Of a DNA stretch of 64,000 nucleotides, positions 29,019 through 38,897 are shown piece by piece. The notes beneath the pieces were generated by a model that made no database searches, was not told the origin of the DNA, and saw only the letters and a program-made list of their open reading frames with translations. Each line of letters begins with the position of its first letter. Position 1 is the first letter of the stretch. A program made the translations under genes and the position numbers. The stretch is from Sulfodiicoccus acidiphilus (GTDB taxonomy: Archaea > Thermoproteota > Thermoprotei_A > Sulfolobales > Sulfolobaceae): the NCBI RefSeq assembly GCF_003967175.1, contig NZ_AP018553.1:930001-994000 (forward strand). Direction: 5' to 3'.

Positions 29019-29387
29019 CTAAGAGGTTAAGATGAATTCAAGGAAGTCCTCAAGCTCACCATTAGCCAAATGATAGGACTCAACCGAATTAAGGAGCTCC
29101 ACTGCATACTCCTCGTCCAATACTTGATAAATATACTTCACCTTTCCCTCATTATCCTTGAATAGTGCCAAAAACTTTAGCCGTGCGTTGCTTGTAGAGG
29201 AAGGTATTGAAAGATAGAAGTCGTAAATCTCCTCAGTAAATGGATTAAGGTAAAGGATCAATCCTATCCCCATCTTACTTTCAAGCACGAGAAAGTTCTT
29301 ACCCAGCTCCTTCGCTTCAGCAGTCCCTAAAAGCATTGCTCTTCTTCCTACTTCGTCGAGTTTACTGAGATACTCCTTCAGTTTCAC
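29019..29387 (-). CDS. Hypothetical protein, 122 aa
   Basis: Not recognised. ATG 29387. Mixed alpha/beta, acidic C-terminus (LANGELEDFLEFILTS). No Cys, no membrane segment. Upstream of gatC on the same strand, 50 bp away, so possibly in that operon. Divergent from the gene at 29465. Confidence 0.6.
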   Translation of the reverse strand: MKLKEYLSKLDEVGRRAMLLGTAEAKELGKNFLVLESKMGIGLILYLNPFTEEIYDFYLSIPSSTSNARLKFLALFKDNEGKVKYIYQVLDEEYAVELLNSVESYHLANGELEDFLEFILTS

Positions 29388-29464
29388 AGTCTAAAAATAC
29401 TCTGAGGTTGTAATAAGTGATAAGCAGAGGAACATAATTAAAGCCAGAGTGTATTAATCGTGCG

Positions 29465-30220
29465 TTGCCAAGGAGAAAGAAAGAACCAGAGGAGGTTCAG
29501 AAGAAGACCAGAAAGAGACCGGAAAAGAAACTCGACGTAGAGGAGTTACTCGAAGAGTACTTAGATGAGGTGGTGGATGGGCTTAGGTTGTCTAACTTGG
29601 GCCTTCCTCGGGACATGTACTATGAGATATTGAGAGAGCCTTTCTTCGGCGCGGTGGGTGAAGTCAAAACTAAGCCAAAGGCTAGAACCATAATAAACAG
29701 GTTGAACAATGTTAAACGAGATCTGTTCGATTACATAGCAGTGAGAATCACAAGAGAACTAGATCACTTAAATAAGGAGCAACTCGACTTCGCTGCACAG
29801 TACGTCAACAGGGGAATAGTAGAAGTAGCTTCGAAGTTATATCGAGAAGCAATAAGGCTAAACGCCACAGAGAATTTAGAGTTCCTCAGGTCGACCTGGA
29901 GGTTGAATGGGATCAATTCGCCAGTGAGCTGTCCCAAGTGCGGTTTCAACTCCGTCATGCCCGACGGGATATGTATGGTCTGCGGAAAGGAAGTAAGTGA
30001 ATCAGAAATAAAGAGACAATTAAACATAATAAGTAAGTTAAGGGAACTAAAAATTGAAGATCCAGAGGCCTATAGGGAAATAGTTTCATCCAACTACTTC
30101 TATTACGTTGACAATAGGATAATTCCCCCCAGCAGAGTTAAACACGAAGAGGGGCGTTTGAGGTTTGAGATCGTGCTAACTAAGCGTGATAGAGAGGAGC
30201 TTGAAGGGCTAAGTTCCTAA
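29465..30220 (+). CDS. Zinc-ribbon protein of unknown function
   Basis: 251 residues from TTG 29465. The N-terminus is Lys/Glu-rich and probably disordered, the middle (residues 40-140) is helical, and a C4 zinc ribbon lies near residues 158-176 (CPKCGF...CMVCGK). The C-terminus has LRFEIVLTKRDREELEGL. Looks like a crenarchaeal informational protein but no family is recognised. Confidence 0.65.
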   Translation: MPRRKKEPEEVQKKTRKRPEKKLDVEELLEEYLDEVVDGLRLSNLGLPRDMYYEILREPFFGAVGEVKTKPKARTIINRLNNVKRDLFDYIAVRITRELDHLNKEQLDFAAQYVNRGIVEVASKLYREAIRLNATENLEFLRSTWRLNGINSPVSCPKCGFNSVMPDGICMVCGKEVSESEIKRQLNIISKLRELKIEDPEAYREIVSSNYFYYVDNRIIPPSRVKHEEGRLRFEIVLTKRDREELEGLSS

Positions 30221-30378
30221 ACTTCCTTCAATGTAACTGAAAGAAGTCTAGCGTTGTTGGCGACGAATTAGTTCCTTAAGTATCAACATAAGGTAAAAAT
30301 TCAACAACACAACCGTATCGATCTTGAACCATGTAAGATAATACCTTGCTGTACGAAGTGCTTTCCTTCAAGCTTAAG

Positions 30379-30453
30379 CGGACCCGCCGGGATTCGAACC
30401 CGGGACCATCGGCTCCGGAGGCCGACACTCTGTCCTGGCTGAGCTACGGGTCC
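30379..30453 (-). tRNA. tRNA-Arg, anticodon CCG
   Basis: 75-nt cloverleaf on the minus strand: acceptor GGACCCG/CGGGTCC with discriminator G, anticodon stem TCGGC/GCCGA, loop CTCCGGA giving CCG (codon CGG), T-arm CCGGG-TTCGAAT-CCCGG. No intron. It lies 13 bp downstream of argS on the same strand, so synthetase and substrate tRNA are neighbours. Confidence 0.96.
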
Positions 30454-30466
30454 GCTAGCGGCATTC

Positions 30467-32332
30467 TTAGACCTTGGATAAAGGCTTTATTCTTAAGGCT
30501 GATAATCCGTTCCTCAGAACAGTCTCAACTCCACGCACGAGCCATAACTTCAACGCTCTCTTACCTGGGATAGGATCCTGCAAGATCCTTTCGGTGTCGT
30601 AGAGTCTGTTGAATACGTCAGCTAACTTGTTCAAGTAGGTGGTCATCACTTCTGGCCTCATGTCGTCGGCCGTTGAAATGAAGATGTCGGGAAACTTGGA
30701 GATGAGGATCAGTAACCTTCTTTTATCATTTTTCAGATCCGAAAAGTCAACTTCCTCCAAAGAGGGGAACGATTCTACCTTGGAAAGAACACTACTTGCT
30801 CTAGCGTAAGTGTACTGCAGGTAAGGCCCACTGTTTTGGTTGAAATCTATGGCTCTCTGAACACTGAAGGAGATTGGTTTGTTCGGCGCCACAGCAATTA
30901 TGGCGAACCTCACTGCACCTCTGACTAAATCCTCCACTCCCTCTCCACCTCCCCTCTCCTTAACCCGGTTGGATACTGCAGCTCGCACCTGCTCTATAAC
31001 TTCGTCGACAGAGAAATACCTCCCTCTCCTTCCACTCATTTTCATACCCTCAACATTCACCATGGAATACGAAAAGTGAAGTAGGTTGACGGCCTCACTC
31101 TTGAATCCCATAAGATAAAGGGCGGCTCTTAGCTGAATCTGAGGGGTTGTCTGCTCCTCAGCAATAACATTTATCACCGTGTGGGCATTGAAGTCTCTAT
31201 ACTTGAGTAGTGTATATGCTAGGTCCCTTGTGGGATAGAGAGTAGTCCCGTCTGCTCTAACTAATATGAGGGGTGGAACGTTAAGACCCTTCGGAATTCT
31301 GAGAAACTTACGCTCATCTTCAGTTAACAGATCAAACGTGATAGCCGTAGCTCCTTTGTGCACTGTGACTACTTTCTTCTCCCTAGCCATCTGGATTATT
31401 TTCGACACTGACCCGTCCCAAATGAGGTCGCTTTCGTAATCAAATGAATCAAAGTGTATGTCTAATGAACTAAGCGTCTGGCTTATACCTTCAAGGGCGG
31501 CATTTGCCACTCTCCTAACGAGCTCCTTTGTAGGCTCTTTTCCCCACTCATAACTGAGCATGAGTTCTTGAACCGATCTATCGGGTTCTGGGTCTTTTCC
31601 TATTTCTTCAGCAAGTCTATCAAATAAACTTGAATCCCTTTCTCTAAGGCCTTCGGCCACGGAGACTAGGTCGTCGAGCTCTCTCACTTTAGCTGAGTAC
31701 TCCTCTGGCTTATCTTTAAGGGTCTCTAACTGTCTCTTTAGTTTGTTCACTTCTATAATCACGTTAGTGCAAGCGTAGACCAGCCCTAACCACACATCCT
31801 TCTTAGCGTTTGATGGTGGAGAAGGCCATCCCAGCTTGGCCATACCATAGGCCAAAGTAGCGCTCTGTCTACCAGCATCGTTTACGTAAAAGCGAACATT
31901 TACCGCATGTCCTCTCAACTTCAGCAGGTTGGCTATAGTGTCTCCAAGCACTGCATTTCTCAAGTGCCCTATGTGAAGGGGATGCACCGGATTAGCGCTA
32001 GTATGTTCCACGACGACCCTCTTAGGGGAATCCGTTTTCTCTAGGCCATAGTTTGGACCAAGGAAAGAGAAGGTTAGTTTGAACAACTCCTTCTCGTTCA
32101 CGAATGCATTGAGGTAGATCCCTACTACCTGAGTAGACCTTATCAGTTTACCCTCGAACTTCAGCTCGTTATATCTGTCGCGTGGAGCGATTTCCCGAAG
32201 AGGAACTGCGACGTCGCCCAAGTCCTCGCTAGGAGGGGTCTCGATCCTTTTCTCTATTTTCTCCGCGTCAGTGTTGATTCGAGAAGCTAGCTCTCTCGCG
32301 AACTCCTTTCTGACCTCAGCGAAGGGATTCAC
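30467..32332 (-). CDS. argS: Arginyl-tRNA synthetase
   Basis: Class I synthetase. 621 residues. N-terminal Add-1 domain, HIGH motif as HPLHIGHLRNA near residue 117, KMSK-like GMKMSGRRG near 430, and the anticodon-binding DALR domain (YTYARASSVLSKV) at the end. ATG 32332. The tRNA-Arg(CCG) gene follows directly. Confidence 0.96.
   Translation of the reverse strand: MNPFAEVRKEFARELASRINTDAEKIEKRIETPPSEDLGDVAVPLREIAPRDRYNELKFEGKLIRSTQVVGIYLNAFVNEKELFKLTFSFLGPNYGLEKTDSPKRVVVEHTSANPVHPLHIGHLRNAVLGDTIANLLKLRGHAVNVRFYVNDAGRQSATLAYGMAKLGWPSPPSNAKKDVWLGLVYACTNVIIEVNKLKRQLETLKDKPEEYSAKVRELDDLVSVAEGLRERDSSLFDRLAEEIGKDPEPDRSVQELMLSYEWGKEPTKELVRRVANAALEGISQTLSSLDIHFDSFDYESDLIWDGSVSKIIQMAREKKVVTVHKGATAITFDLLTEDERKFLRIPKGLNVPPLILVRADGTTLYPTRDLAYTLLKYRDFNAHTVINVIAEEQTTPQIQLRAALYLMGFKSEAVNLLHFSYSMVNVEGMKMSGRRGRYFSVDEVIEQVRAAVSNRVKERGGGEGVEDLVRGAVRFAIIAVAPNKPISFSVQRAIDFNQNSGPYLQYTYARASSVLSKVESFPSLEEVDFSDLKNDKRRLLILISKFPDIFISTADDMRPEVMTTYLNKLADVFNRLYDTERILQDPIPGKRALKLWLVRGVETVLRNGLSALRIKPLSKV
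30476..30483 (-). promoter_or_regulatory. TATA box of tRNA-Arg(CCG) inside the argS 3' end
   Basis: CTTTATCC on the minus strand, centred about 26 bp before the first base of the tRNA at 30453. It lies within the last codons of argS, so the tRNA can be transcribed on its own. Confidence 0.55.
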
Positions 32333-32386
32333 GGGCCCACCATCAGCCCCTCCACTTTTAAACTAAATGACTTGAAGGGGAAGAAC

Positions 32387-32593
32387 ATGTCGGGAAAGAA
32401 AGTAGAATTGTTAGTAGTTGAGGACTATAGTGGTAACTCTTCCCAGCTAGAAGCCGAACTTCTTCGATTGATCGTGGAAGCTGGAGGAGCAGAGGTTTCG
32501 GTGGTGAAGTTACACGTTCCCATATGGATACAGGAGAAGAACGACGTAGTGGGAGTTCACGTAGTGGAGAGGCCGACTGTTGCAGAAGCATAA
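32387..32593 (+). CDS. Small hypothetical protein, 68 aa
   Basis: Not recognised. ATG 32387, with a TATA-like CTTTTAAAC at about 32355-32363 giving leaderless spacing. One alpha/beta unit (VELLVVEDYSGNSSQLEAELL). Overlaps the next gene by 14 bp, so the two probably act together. Divergent from argS. Confidence 0.55.
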   Translation: MSGKKVELLVVEDYSGNSSQLEAELLRLIVEAGGAEVSVVKLHVPIWIQEKNDVVGVHVVERPTVAEA

Positions 32594-32963
32594 ACCATGT
32601 CCTTACTATAGGGGAGGCTACTGTGTGTCCCCCATGTTAGGTACACCTAGCGATCTAGTCACCTCGGCAGACAGATGTAACAACAACTACACGGCCTGTA
32701 GGTTTTTTACTCAGAAGGTAGTAGAGGGTCTAGAACTTCACATGAACCAATCTGAGGAGGTGAAGTTTTACTCTGGTGTTAACATTATAGTGCCTGGCAT
32801 AACTAGCGAATGCTCCTTCTTCGTGAAAGCTAGGTCAGAGAGAGGTACAGTAGCTCATTGCAAGATTATGGAGAGAGTTATTACGGCCACTCAAGCTCAA
32901 CTATGCAGCACGAGTTGGCAGACTTGCCCACTAAGGACTTATTTCAATCAGTTCCAAGCTTAG
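32580..32963 (+). CDS. Cysteine-rich protein with two Cys quartets, 127 aa
   Basis: Unrecognised. TTG 32580 overlaps the previous gene. Eight cysteines fall in two groups: 7, 15, 33, 40 and 78, 94, 109, 116. Each ends in a C-x6-C pair, suggesting an internal duplication and two metal centres (zinc or [4Fe-4S]). No membrane segment. Its end overlaps the convergent wHTH gene. Confidence 0.65.
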   Translation: MQKHKPCPYYRGGYCVSPMLGTPSDLVTSADRCNNNYTACRFFTQKVVEGLELHMNQSEEVKFYSGVNIIVPGITSECSFFVKARSERGTVAHCKIMERVITATQAQLCSTSWQTCPLRTYFNQFQA

Positions 32964-33231
32964 CATATTTCCCCTCAGGCAGGAGAGTAATCAGATTTCT
33001 CTCAGTGAGGTCTGCCAATGCTTTCCTTATTTTATCCTCACTTGCTATTCCAGACAAGATCGTGTGGAGCTCCTTAAGGTTCATAGGCTTGTCCGACAAC
33101 AGTCCCAATAGAATTTCCTTTAGTTCCTCCTCGTTCGGTGCCGTCATTACCACAACGTCCCTATCGGTATAAACCACCTTCAGTTTCTCTTCCACGCCCT
33201 GCTCCCTGTCTTTTCTTTGTTTCTTGGGCAT
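32944..33231 (-). CDS. Small winged-helix protein
   Basis: 95 residues from ATG 33231 (MPKKQRKDREQ). Basic N-terminus, then a wHTH: ELKEILLGLLSDKPMNLKELHTILSG, then KIRKALADLTERNLITLLPEGKY. No recognised name. Convergent with and overlapping the Cys-rich gene by 20 bp. Promoter TATA-like TTTAAAAG about 36 bp upstream. Confidence 0.7.
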   Translation of the reverse strand: MPKKQRKDREQGVEEKLKVVYTDRDVVVMTAPNEEELKEILLGLLSDKPMNLKELHTILSGIASEDKIRKALADLTERNLITLLPEGKYAKLGTD

Positions 33232-33407
33232 AACTCTCACTTCGCGTGAAGGATACGCAGTCACAACTTTTAAAGATTAACTGAAGGGTGTTGAATTTTT
33301 CAGTTCTAGGCCCCCTCTATGGGGCTTCCGCCGTTGGGACCTATCGCTTCTCACTTTCCCTCTACTCACGTTTATATAGGGGACGACGGTAAGATATGTT
33401 TTAGGCG

Positions 33408-33764
33408 TTGGCTTTGCCACAACCTGACTTCCTCCGACAGGTCGCCAGCCGGCTATTGGGCCCTACTGTAATGGACTCCAAGAGGTTGGATGAAGCAAGG
33501 AGATTACTCGCCAAGGCTGAGACCAAGTACAAGTTTTCTACGTACGGCGGAGACTATAGGAGGCTCTTGGATTACCTGCTGAGCCCAGATTTCACTGAGT
33601 TACTCTTAGTGTTAGGAGTTGACCTAGCGAAAAAGCTTTTGCAAGCCATAGCGGAGAATTATCAAGACCAAGACATAAAGGAGTGTGTAGATAAATTACT
33701 GAACGAAATAGACGGGTATGAGAGTCAATCCGAAGAGACCACGAGTAGGATGCTAACCTACTAG
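33408..33764 (+). CDS. Hypothetical helical protein, 118 aa
   Basis: Not recognised. TTG 33408; a strong TATA-like TTTATATAG lies at 33371-33379. Helical, with a repeated acidic/basic heptad-like pattern (RRLLAKAETKY, RRLLDYLLSPD). No Cys. Convergent with the thermosome gene, 53 bp apart. Confidence 0.6.
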   Translation: MALPQPDFLRQVASRLLGPTVMDSKRLDEARRLLAKAETKYKFSTYGGDYRRLLDYLLSPDFTELLLVLGVDLAKKLLQAIAENYQDQDIKECVDKLLNEIDGYESQSEETTSRMLTY

Positions 33765-33817
33765 GGTGGGGGCGCACAGCGCAGACAAAATACAAGGTAA
33801 ATATGGAAAAACTAGTT

Positions 33818-35499
33818 TTAATCAAACGAAGGAGTCTTAGGAGTAGACCCCTCCTCTCCCTCTCCTCCTTTCTCGCCCTTCTTCTCGGTCTTCAGAGCCG
33901 AGGCAGCTACCACGTCGTCTATCTTAAGTATGGCAGTAGCGGCCTCGGTGGCACTCTTTATCACTTGGGCCTTGACCCTCACTGGATCTATGACGTTGAT
34001 TGACATCATGTCATCTATTAGCTTTCCTTGGACGGCATCGATTCCAGCGTTGACTAAGCCCTTTGCATGTCTGGCCCTTAGGTCCATCAGAGTCGCTATA
34101 GGTTCCATTCCACTCGTCTCTGCTAATATCATGGGGATCTCTTGCAGGGCATCAGCATAGGCCTCTATGGCCAACTGCTCCTTTCCTCCAACCTTTCTAG
34201 CGAAGTCCATGAGTCTCATGCTGAGCTCGGCTTCCATTGCTCCGCCGCCGGCTACTATCATAGGCTCCCTTAATATGTTCCTCAGGGAATGGAGACCGTC
34301 ATTTATGCTCCTCTCAGCTTCATCTAGGGCCATGTCGGTTGATCCCCTTATCAATATATTGACGGACCTCGGGTTCTTGGCTCCTTCTATGAACACCATC
34401 TTGTCGTTACCTACCTTCCTCTCCTCCACGAGGTCAGCGTAGCCTAGGTCGTCTGGAGATGCGTTCTGTATACTGCTTATTATCCTCGCTCCAAGTGCCT
34501 TCTCCAGCTTCTCGATGTCGCTCCTCTTCACCCTCCTAACGGCCATTATGCCCTTCTTGGCCAGGAAGTGCTGGGCTACGTCGTCTATACCCTTCTGGCA
34601 CACCACCACGTTCGCCCCTATTGCGGCCAGTTTGTCTACCATCTCCTTGAGGTACTTAGTCTCCTCGTCCAAGAAGGCCTTTATTTGCTCAGGAGAGGTA
34701 ATGCTTATCTTGGTCGAGATCTCTGGTTTCTCGACCTCCAGTGCCATGTCGAGGACCGCTATCTTGGCCTTCTCAACTCTCCTGGGCATGCCAGCGTGTA
34801 CAACCTCTTTATCGAGCACTAACCCGTTGACTAGCATTGAGTCCTCAATAGTTCCACCTTTCTTCTTGTCGATCTTAATGTTATCCAGACTTACGTTGTA
34901 GCCTCCGCTAGGTAGTGGTTCAGCGACCTTCACTACAGCGTCTATTATAAGGTCCATCAATCTATCGAAGGATTCACCACTTGCCACGAATTTGCTACTC
35001 ATTGTTGTATACAATATTTTCTTCAAGCTCGACCTAGTGGACGGGGAGGTGAGGTCCTTCACATCGACCTTAGTGGCGACCTGGTAAAGGGCCTCCAACG
35101 CCCTCTCCTGGGCCCTCTTGTACCCCTCTATTATTATCGTGGGGTGGACGTTCTGGTCGAGGAGCCTCTCCGCCTTCTCCAGGAGGAGGCCGGCCAGCAC
35201 CACCGCGCTGGTGGTGCCGTCCCCCACCTCCGAGTCCTGGGCCTTGGCCGCCTCCACCAGGAGCTTGGCCGCAGGGTGCTGTATCTCCATGTCCTTGACT
35301 ATTGTGGCGCCGTCGTTGGTTATGGTGACGTCGCCGAAGCTGTCTATGAGCATCTTGTCCAGCCCTTGGGCCCCAGGCTGGACCTCAGTATCTCGGCCAA
35401 GGTGCGGGCCGCTATTATGTTGTTCCTGAGGGCGTCCCTGCCAGTGGACCTGGAGGTGCCTTCCTTGAATAGAACCACCGGAGCACCTGCAGCTGGCAT
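33818..35499 (-). CDS. ths: Thermosome (group II chaperonin) subunit, with a 1-nt frameshift
   Basis: ATP-driven protein-folding ring subunit. From ATG 35499: [20 protein letters not shown], then the conserved [17 protein letters not shown]. There the frame breaks. At 35361-35367 one base seems missing, so it continues as WTRCS then stop, whereas the next frame gives the expected [17 protein letters not shown] and stays open to 33818 ([33 protein letters not shown]). The mature protein would be about 560 residues, ending in a Lys/Glu/Gly-rich tail. Alpha/beta/gamma assignment is not attempted. Confidence 0.88.
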
Positions 35500-35537
35500 C
35501 TTAAACCACCTTTTCGACTCCTCTTAAGAACCGCTTC

Positions 35538-35545
35538 TATATAAA
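35538..35545 (-). promoter_or_regulatory. TATA box of the thermosome gene
   Basis: TTTATATA on the minus strand, about 40 bp before ATG 35499, leaving a short 5' leader of roughly 12-16 nt. This supports 35499 as the true start of the frameshifted gene. Confidence 0.55.
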
Positions 35546-35717
35546 TCTAACTCACTTATAGGCGAGTGGAAATGAAGTGCTCTTATCGATAAAGTACAAA
35601 ATAATATAGGTTAACTAAAGGGAGAACGCCTTCAAATCTCCTTAAGCATGACCTACTCAGATAACGTTCCTGAACCTTCATCTTTATAAACTACGTAGAG
35701 GTTCAGAGTGGTGATCC

Positions 35718-36797
35718 ATGAGTCAAGAACAGCGAATACAGATCGACACGTTCACACTCCTGAACAAGGAACTAGAGAAACAGAGATATCACCTAATAGG
35801 TGGCCACAGCGCGTACAAAAAGTGTCACTGGACCCACGAGGCCCTCACGAGCGGAAGGTACTGCTACAAAGGAAAGTTCTACGGAATCGAGAGCCACAGG
35901 TGTGTTCAGATGACGACTTCCTCCCTATGGTGTTGGTTCAGATGTGTGCACTGTTGGAGATTAGAGCCAGAGGATGTAGGAATAGAGTGGGACGAGACGA
36001 AAATGCCGATGATGGACGACCCTGACTTCATTGCCGAGAAGAGTATCGAGGAACACAGGAGGTCGCTTTCAGGTTACTTCGGGAGGGAAGGAATAGACAG
36101 AAAGATGTTGAACGACGCAACTAAGCCCAAGCATGTTGCCATAAGTTTGACTGGAGAGCCTACCCTCTACGACAGGATAGGGGAACTAATTAGAGAATAC
36201 CACAAGAGAGGAATGACCACATTTCTGGTTACTAGTGGAGTCAGACCAGACGTACTTGCTTCTCTTGATGAGGAACCGACCCAACTCTTCGTCTCCCTCC
36301 AAGCCCCAAACGAGAGAAAGCACAAACTCATAAATAGGTCAATAGTTGCCAACTCTTGGAATCTCTTTATGAAGACGCTGTCCATCTTACCTAGCTTCAG
36401 TTCTCCGACGGTTCTGAGACTCACGTTAATGAAGGGGATGAACATGGGGGAAGAGGATGTGAAGGATTTCGCTAAGCTAGTGGAGATAGCTCAACCGACG
36501 TACATAGAGGCTAAGGCCTACATGCATGTGGGCCCGTCTACCCTGAGGTTAACGAGAGATGCGATGCCCAGACACGATGAAGTGAGGCAGTTCTCGAGGA
36601 AGCTGGCCGAGTTGACGGGGTATAGAGTCCTCTCAGAACATCCGCCGAGCAGAATTGTACTGCTAAGTAGGCTAGAGCGGCCCTTTAAAATAGGGGAAGC
36701 ATGGACTCCAGAGTGGAATTGGAAGACTCCAGAGAATAACGACGACATGAATGGAGAGTACAAGTCAGCAGAGAGCGGGTGCACGGAGGCTGAGTGA
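35718..36797 (+). CDS. taw1: tRNA 4-demethylwyosine synthase Taw1 (TYW1-like)
   Basis: Radical-SAM enzyme that forms the tricyclic base imG-14 at position 37 of tRNA-Phe. 359 residues. Radical SAM cluster CWFRCVHC near residue 70, an upstream Cys group (KKCHW...RYCYK...RCVQ) for the second Fe-S cluster, and SLTGEPTLY near 150. ATG 35718. It may share a transcript with ribK, 39 bp downstream. Confidence 0.94.
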   Translation: MSQEQRIQIDTFTLLNKELEKQRYHLIGGHSAYKKCHWTHEALTSGRYCYKGKFYGIESHRCVQMTTSSLWCWFRCVHCWRLEPEDVGIEWDETKMPMMDDPDFIAEKSIEEHRRSLSGYFGREGIDRKMLNDATKPKHVAISLTGEPTLYDRIGELIREYHKRGMTTFLVTSGVRPDVLASLDEEPTQLFVSLQAPNERKHKLINRSIVANSWNLFMKTLSILPSFSSPTVLRLTLMKGMNMGEEDVKDFAKLVEIAQPTYIEAKAYMHVGPSTLRLTRDAMPRHDEVRQFSRKLAELTGYRVLSEHPPSRIVLLSRLERPFKIGEAWTPEWNWKTPENNDDMNGEYKSAESGCTEAE

Positions 36798-36836
36798 AAT
36801 TGAAAAGACTTTGAGACTTCTTGCCTTCTAGCTCAG

Positions 36837-37460
36837 GTGATAAGCCTGGCCGTAAACGGTCAAGTGACACAACAACAAATAGCCAAGGCCATGGGTATAT
36901 CACAGCAGACCGTCTCTAGGAAGTTAAGGGAGTTAGAGCTCGCGGGGTACATCCAGAGAACGATCGGACCAGACGGTGAGAGCATTAAACTCACAAAACA
37001 GGGTGAAAGCAAGCTAATGGAGTGTTTAAGGACAATAAGGGGGACAATGGTAGATAATAACGTGGTGAAGTTTAGGGGAAAGGTTGTATCTGGTCTTGGA
37101 GAGGGAAAGATCTTCCTAAGCATGCCTTATTATGTTGACTCTTTCAAAAGGTTACTAGGCTTTCAACCCTTCCCAGGGACGCTAAACGTAATGCTATATG
37201 ATAAGGAGTTCCTTGAGGCTAGGTTAGAGCTAGAGAGTGTGAGAGGAGTAGAGATCCCAGAGCATAGAGAGGAGAATAGGGTGCTTGGAGCCGTTAAGGC
37301 CCTCCCTGCTTCGATCCTCGGAGTAACGCCGGCAGCCCTTGTGTTCCCCATACGTACGGTCCACCCGCGTAGCGTCATAGAAGTCATTTCACCATACCAC
37401 CTTAGAGAAAAGTTGTCTCTCAAAGACGGGGACGAGGTAGAAATCGAAGTATTCACTTAG
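36837..37460 (+). CDS. ribK: CTP-dependent riboflavin kinase with N-terminal wHTH
   Basis: Phosphorylates riboflavin to FMN using CTP. 207 residues: a wHTH ([26 protein letters not shown]) followed by the RibK domain with [16 protein letters not shown] near residue 88 and FPIRTVHP near 170. The HTH suggests a flavin-responsive regulator-enzyme, as in other archaeal RibK. GTG 36837. Convergent overlap (8 bp) with the nucleotidyltransferase gene. Confidence 0.9.
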   Translation: MISLAVNGQVTQQQIAKAMGISQQTVSRKLRELELAGYIQRTIGPDGESIKLTKQGESKLMECLRTIRGTMVDNNVVKFRGKVVSGLGEGKIFLSMPYYVDSFKRLLGFQPFPGTLNVMLYDKEFLEARLELESVRGVEIPEHREENRVLGAVKALPASILGVTPAALVFPIRTVHPRSVIEVISPYHLREKLSLKDGDEVEIEVFT

Positions 37461-38106
37461 TATCACAATACTTGCTTACGATTTTACGTATAATAGACGT
37501 AGTGCTAGAGTTCTGCCACGCATTGACCCTCTCCTTCATCCTAACTATTCTAGGTGAAAGTCCGCGCCTTTCCAGTTCCATTGAGAGCGTCGCCTCATCA
37601 ACGTGCTGATCTGGTCCTAAGAAGACCACATCAGGCCTAACCTTCTCGACACTCTTTAAGAGATCATTCTCATCGCCAAGAAAAGCGTCATAAACATACC
37701 TTATTGCCCTCACTACTTCTAACCTCTGTTGCTCATCGTTCACGGGATCCCTGCCCTTGGCCTTTTTAGAGTTGGAGTCTCTAGCCACAGCAACGTAAAC
37801 TTTCCCGTACTTAGAGGCCTCTCTTAGGAAGGCAATATGACCTGGATGAATTATATCGAACGTGCCACCTACGAATACCTTACTTTCAGGCTCCTTTAAA
37901 CTCTTAACCGCGTCGATCAACCCCTCGGCATAGGATGCACAGACTAAGGCAGTCTCGAGATCCCCAGTTTTCATGTAGTGTTCAGCGTCCTCTCTGTATT
38001 GCCTTGCTAAAGTGTAGAGTTTGTCGAATTTAGGATCGTGTGCTTCGCTTAACTCTCTGTCCAAGTTCGCTATGTACTTCTGTACTCTCTCTTGAAGCGA
38101 AGCCAT
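37453..38106 (-). CDS. DUF357-cytidylyltransferase fusion (FAD synthase-like)
   Basis: 217 residues: N-terminal helical DUF357 (residues ~10-70), then a nucleotidyltransferase domain with [18 protein letters not shown] (the HxGH motif as HPGH) near residue 85 and a C-terminal [10 protein letters not shown] motif like the family's ISSTxIR. Likely RibL, adenylating FMN to FAD; that step follows RibK, encoded convergently next door. Overlaps dphB by 37 bp. Substrate is inferred from context and family. Confidence 0.82.
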   Translation of the reverse strand: MASLQERVQKYIANLDRELSEAHDPKFDKLYTLARQYREDAEHYMKTGDLETALVCASYAEGLIDAVKSLKEPESKVFVGGTFDIIHPGHIAFLREASKYGKVYVAVARDSNSKKAKGRDPVNDEQQRLEVVRAIRYVYDAFLGDENDLLKSVEKVRPDVVFLGPDQHVDEATLSMELERRGLSPRIVRMKERVNAWQNSSTTSIIRKIVSKYCDTK

Positions 38107-38858
38107 TTCAGAGCGTCAACCTCCATGAAGTGCAACCTGCTAGGGAAAATAATAACATATGGCGGAGAACCTACATCCTCGTCGGCCTCATTCACGGAAA
38201 TTACACTGACTTTCTCATCTGGACACCCTAGTCTCGACTCGACAACCACGTACTGAAACTGTCCTAACACGTCTCTACCTAACCGGCTTTGCTGCTCCCT
38301 AAGAACATCGAAAGCCTCACTGACCCGCATTGGTTTATCGTCTTTTATGTCAAGGAAAGTGAGGGTATGCAGCCCCTGCGAAAAGTTAGACTCTATGACC
38401 TTTATGGCGGTAACGTCCGCGATGCCCGTAGGGTAAGTTATTGTTACTGATCTTCCGAATTTATAAGAGGAGAGCATAGACTTCGACACCGCGTAACAGA
38501 ACACCGAAATTCCAGGAACTATCTTAACTTCAATACCCCTACTCATTGCATCTACTGCCAAGGCTGCGTGGGTCGTCGCTATCATCGGATCCCCTATAGA
38601 GGCTATAGAGACCACATTTCCTAGCTCTGCTAACTTTAGCAACTGCTTCGCCTCGTCCTCTAATTGGCTCCGTTTAGCGACTATTACTTCCTTTGAGGTC
38701 AGCTTCGAAATCAGTTCTGCATTCAGATCGCAGGAGATCGATGTATAGCCGTCCAAGAAAATTACGTCTGAAGATCTTAGGGCATCTAGAGTGGCCTGCG
38801 TTAGGAAATTGCTGGATAGTCCCAGTCCCACAAGATAAAGTCTTCCAGGCATTAACAT
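38070..38858 (-). CDS. dphB: Diphthine synthase
   Basis: SAM methyltransferase that methylates the modified His of elongation factor 2 in diphthamide synthesis. 262 residues. Tetrapyrrole-methylase fold: [30 protein letters not shown] near residue 85, IVPGISVF near 110. ATG 38858 (or 38852). A TATA-like box just upstream fits a leaderless start. Confidence 0.94.
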   Translation of the reverse strand: MLMPGRLYLVGLGLSSNFLTQATLDALRSSDVIFLDGYTSISCDLNAELISKLTSKEVIVAKRSQLEDEAKQLLKLAELGNVVSIASIGDPMIATTHAALAVDAMSRGIEVKIVPGISVFCYAVSKSMLSSYKFGRSVTITYPTGIADVTAIKVIESNFSQGLHTLTFLDIKDDKPMRVSEAFDVLREQQSRLGRDVLGQFQYVVVESRLGCPDEKVSVISVNEADEDVGSPPYVIIFPSRLHFMEVDALKWLRFKREYRST

Positions 38859-38897
38859 TACATCTCTTTTTAACCTAATATATGGTATAGTAATACC

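Noticed and set aside
33300-33380. GC-rich hairpin GGCCCC/GGGGCT before the gene at 33408 as another IS605 end
   Set aside because: Flanks do not match the left- or right-tip sequences; may be a terminator-like or chance structure.
36794-36836. Frameshift at the start of ribK
   Set aside because: The ribK frame is open back to 36804 without a start, and GTG 36837 gives a plausible wHTH N-terminus, so no error is needed.
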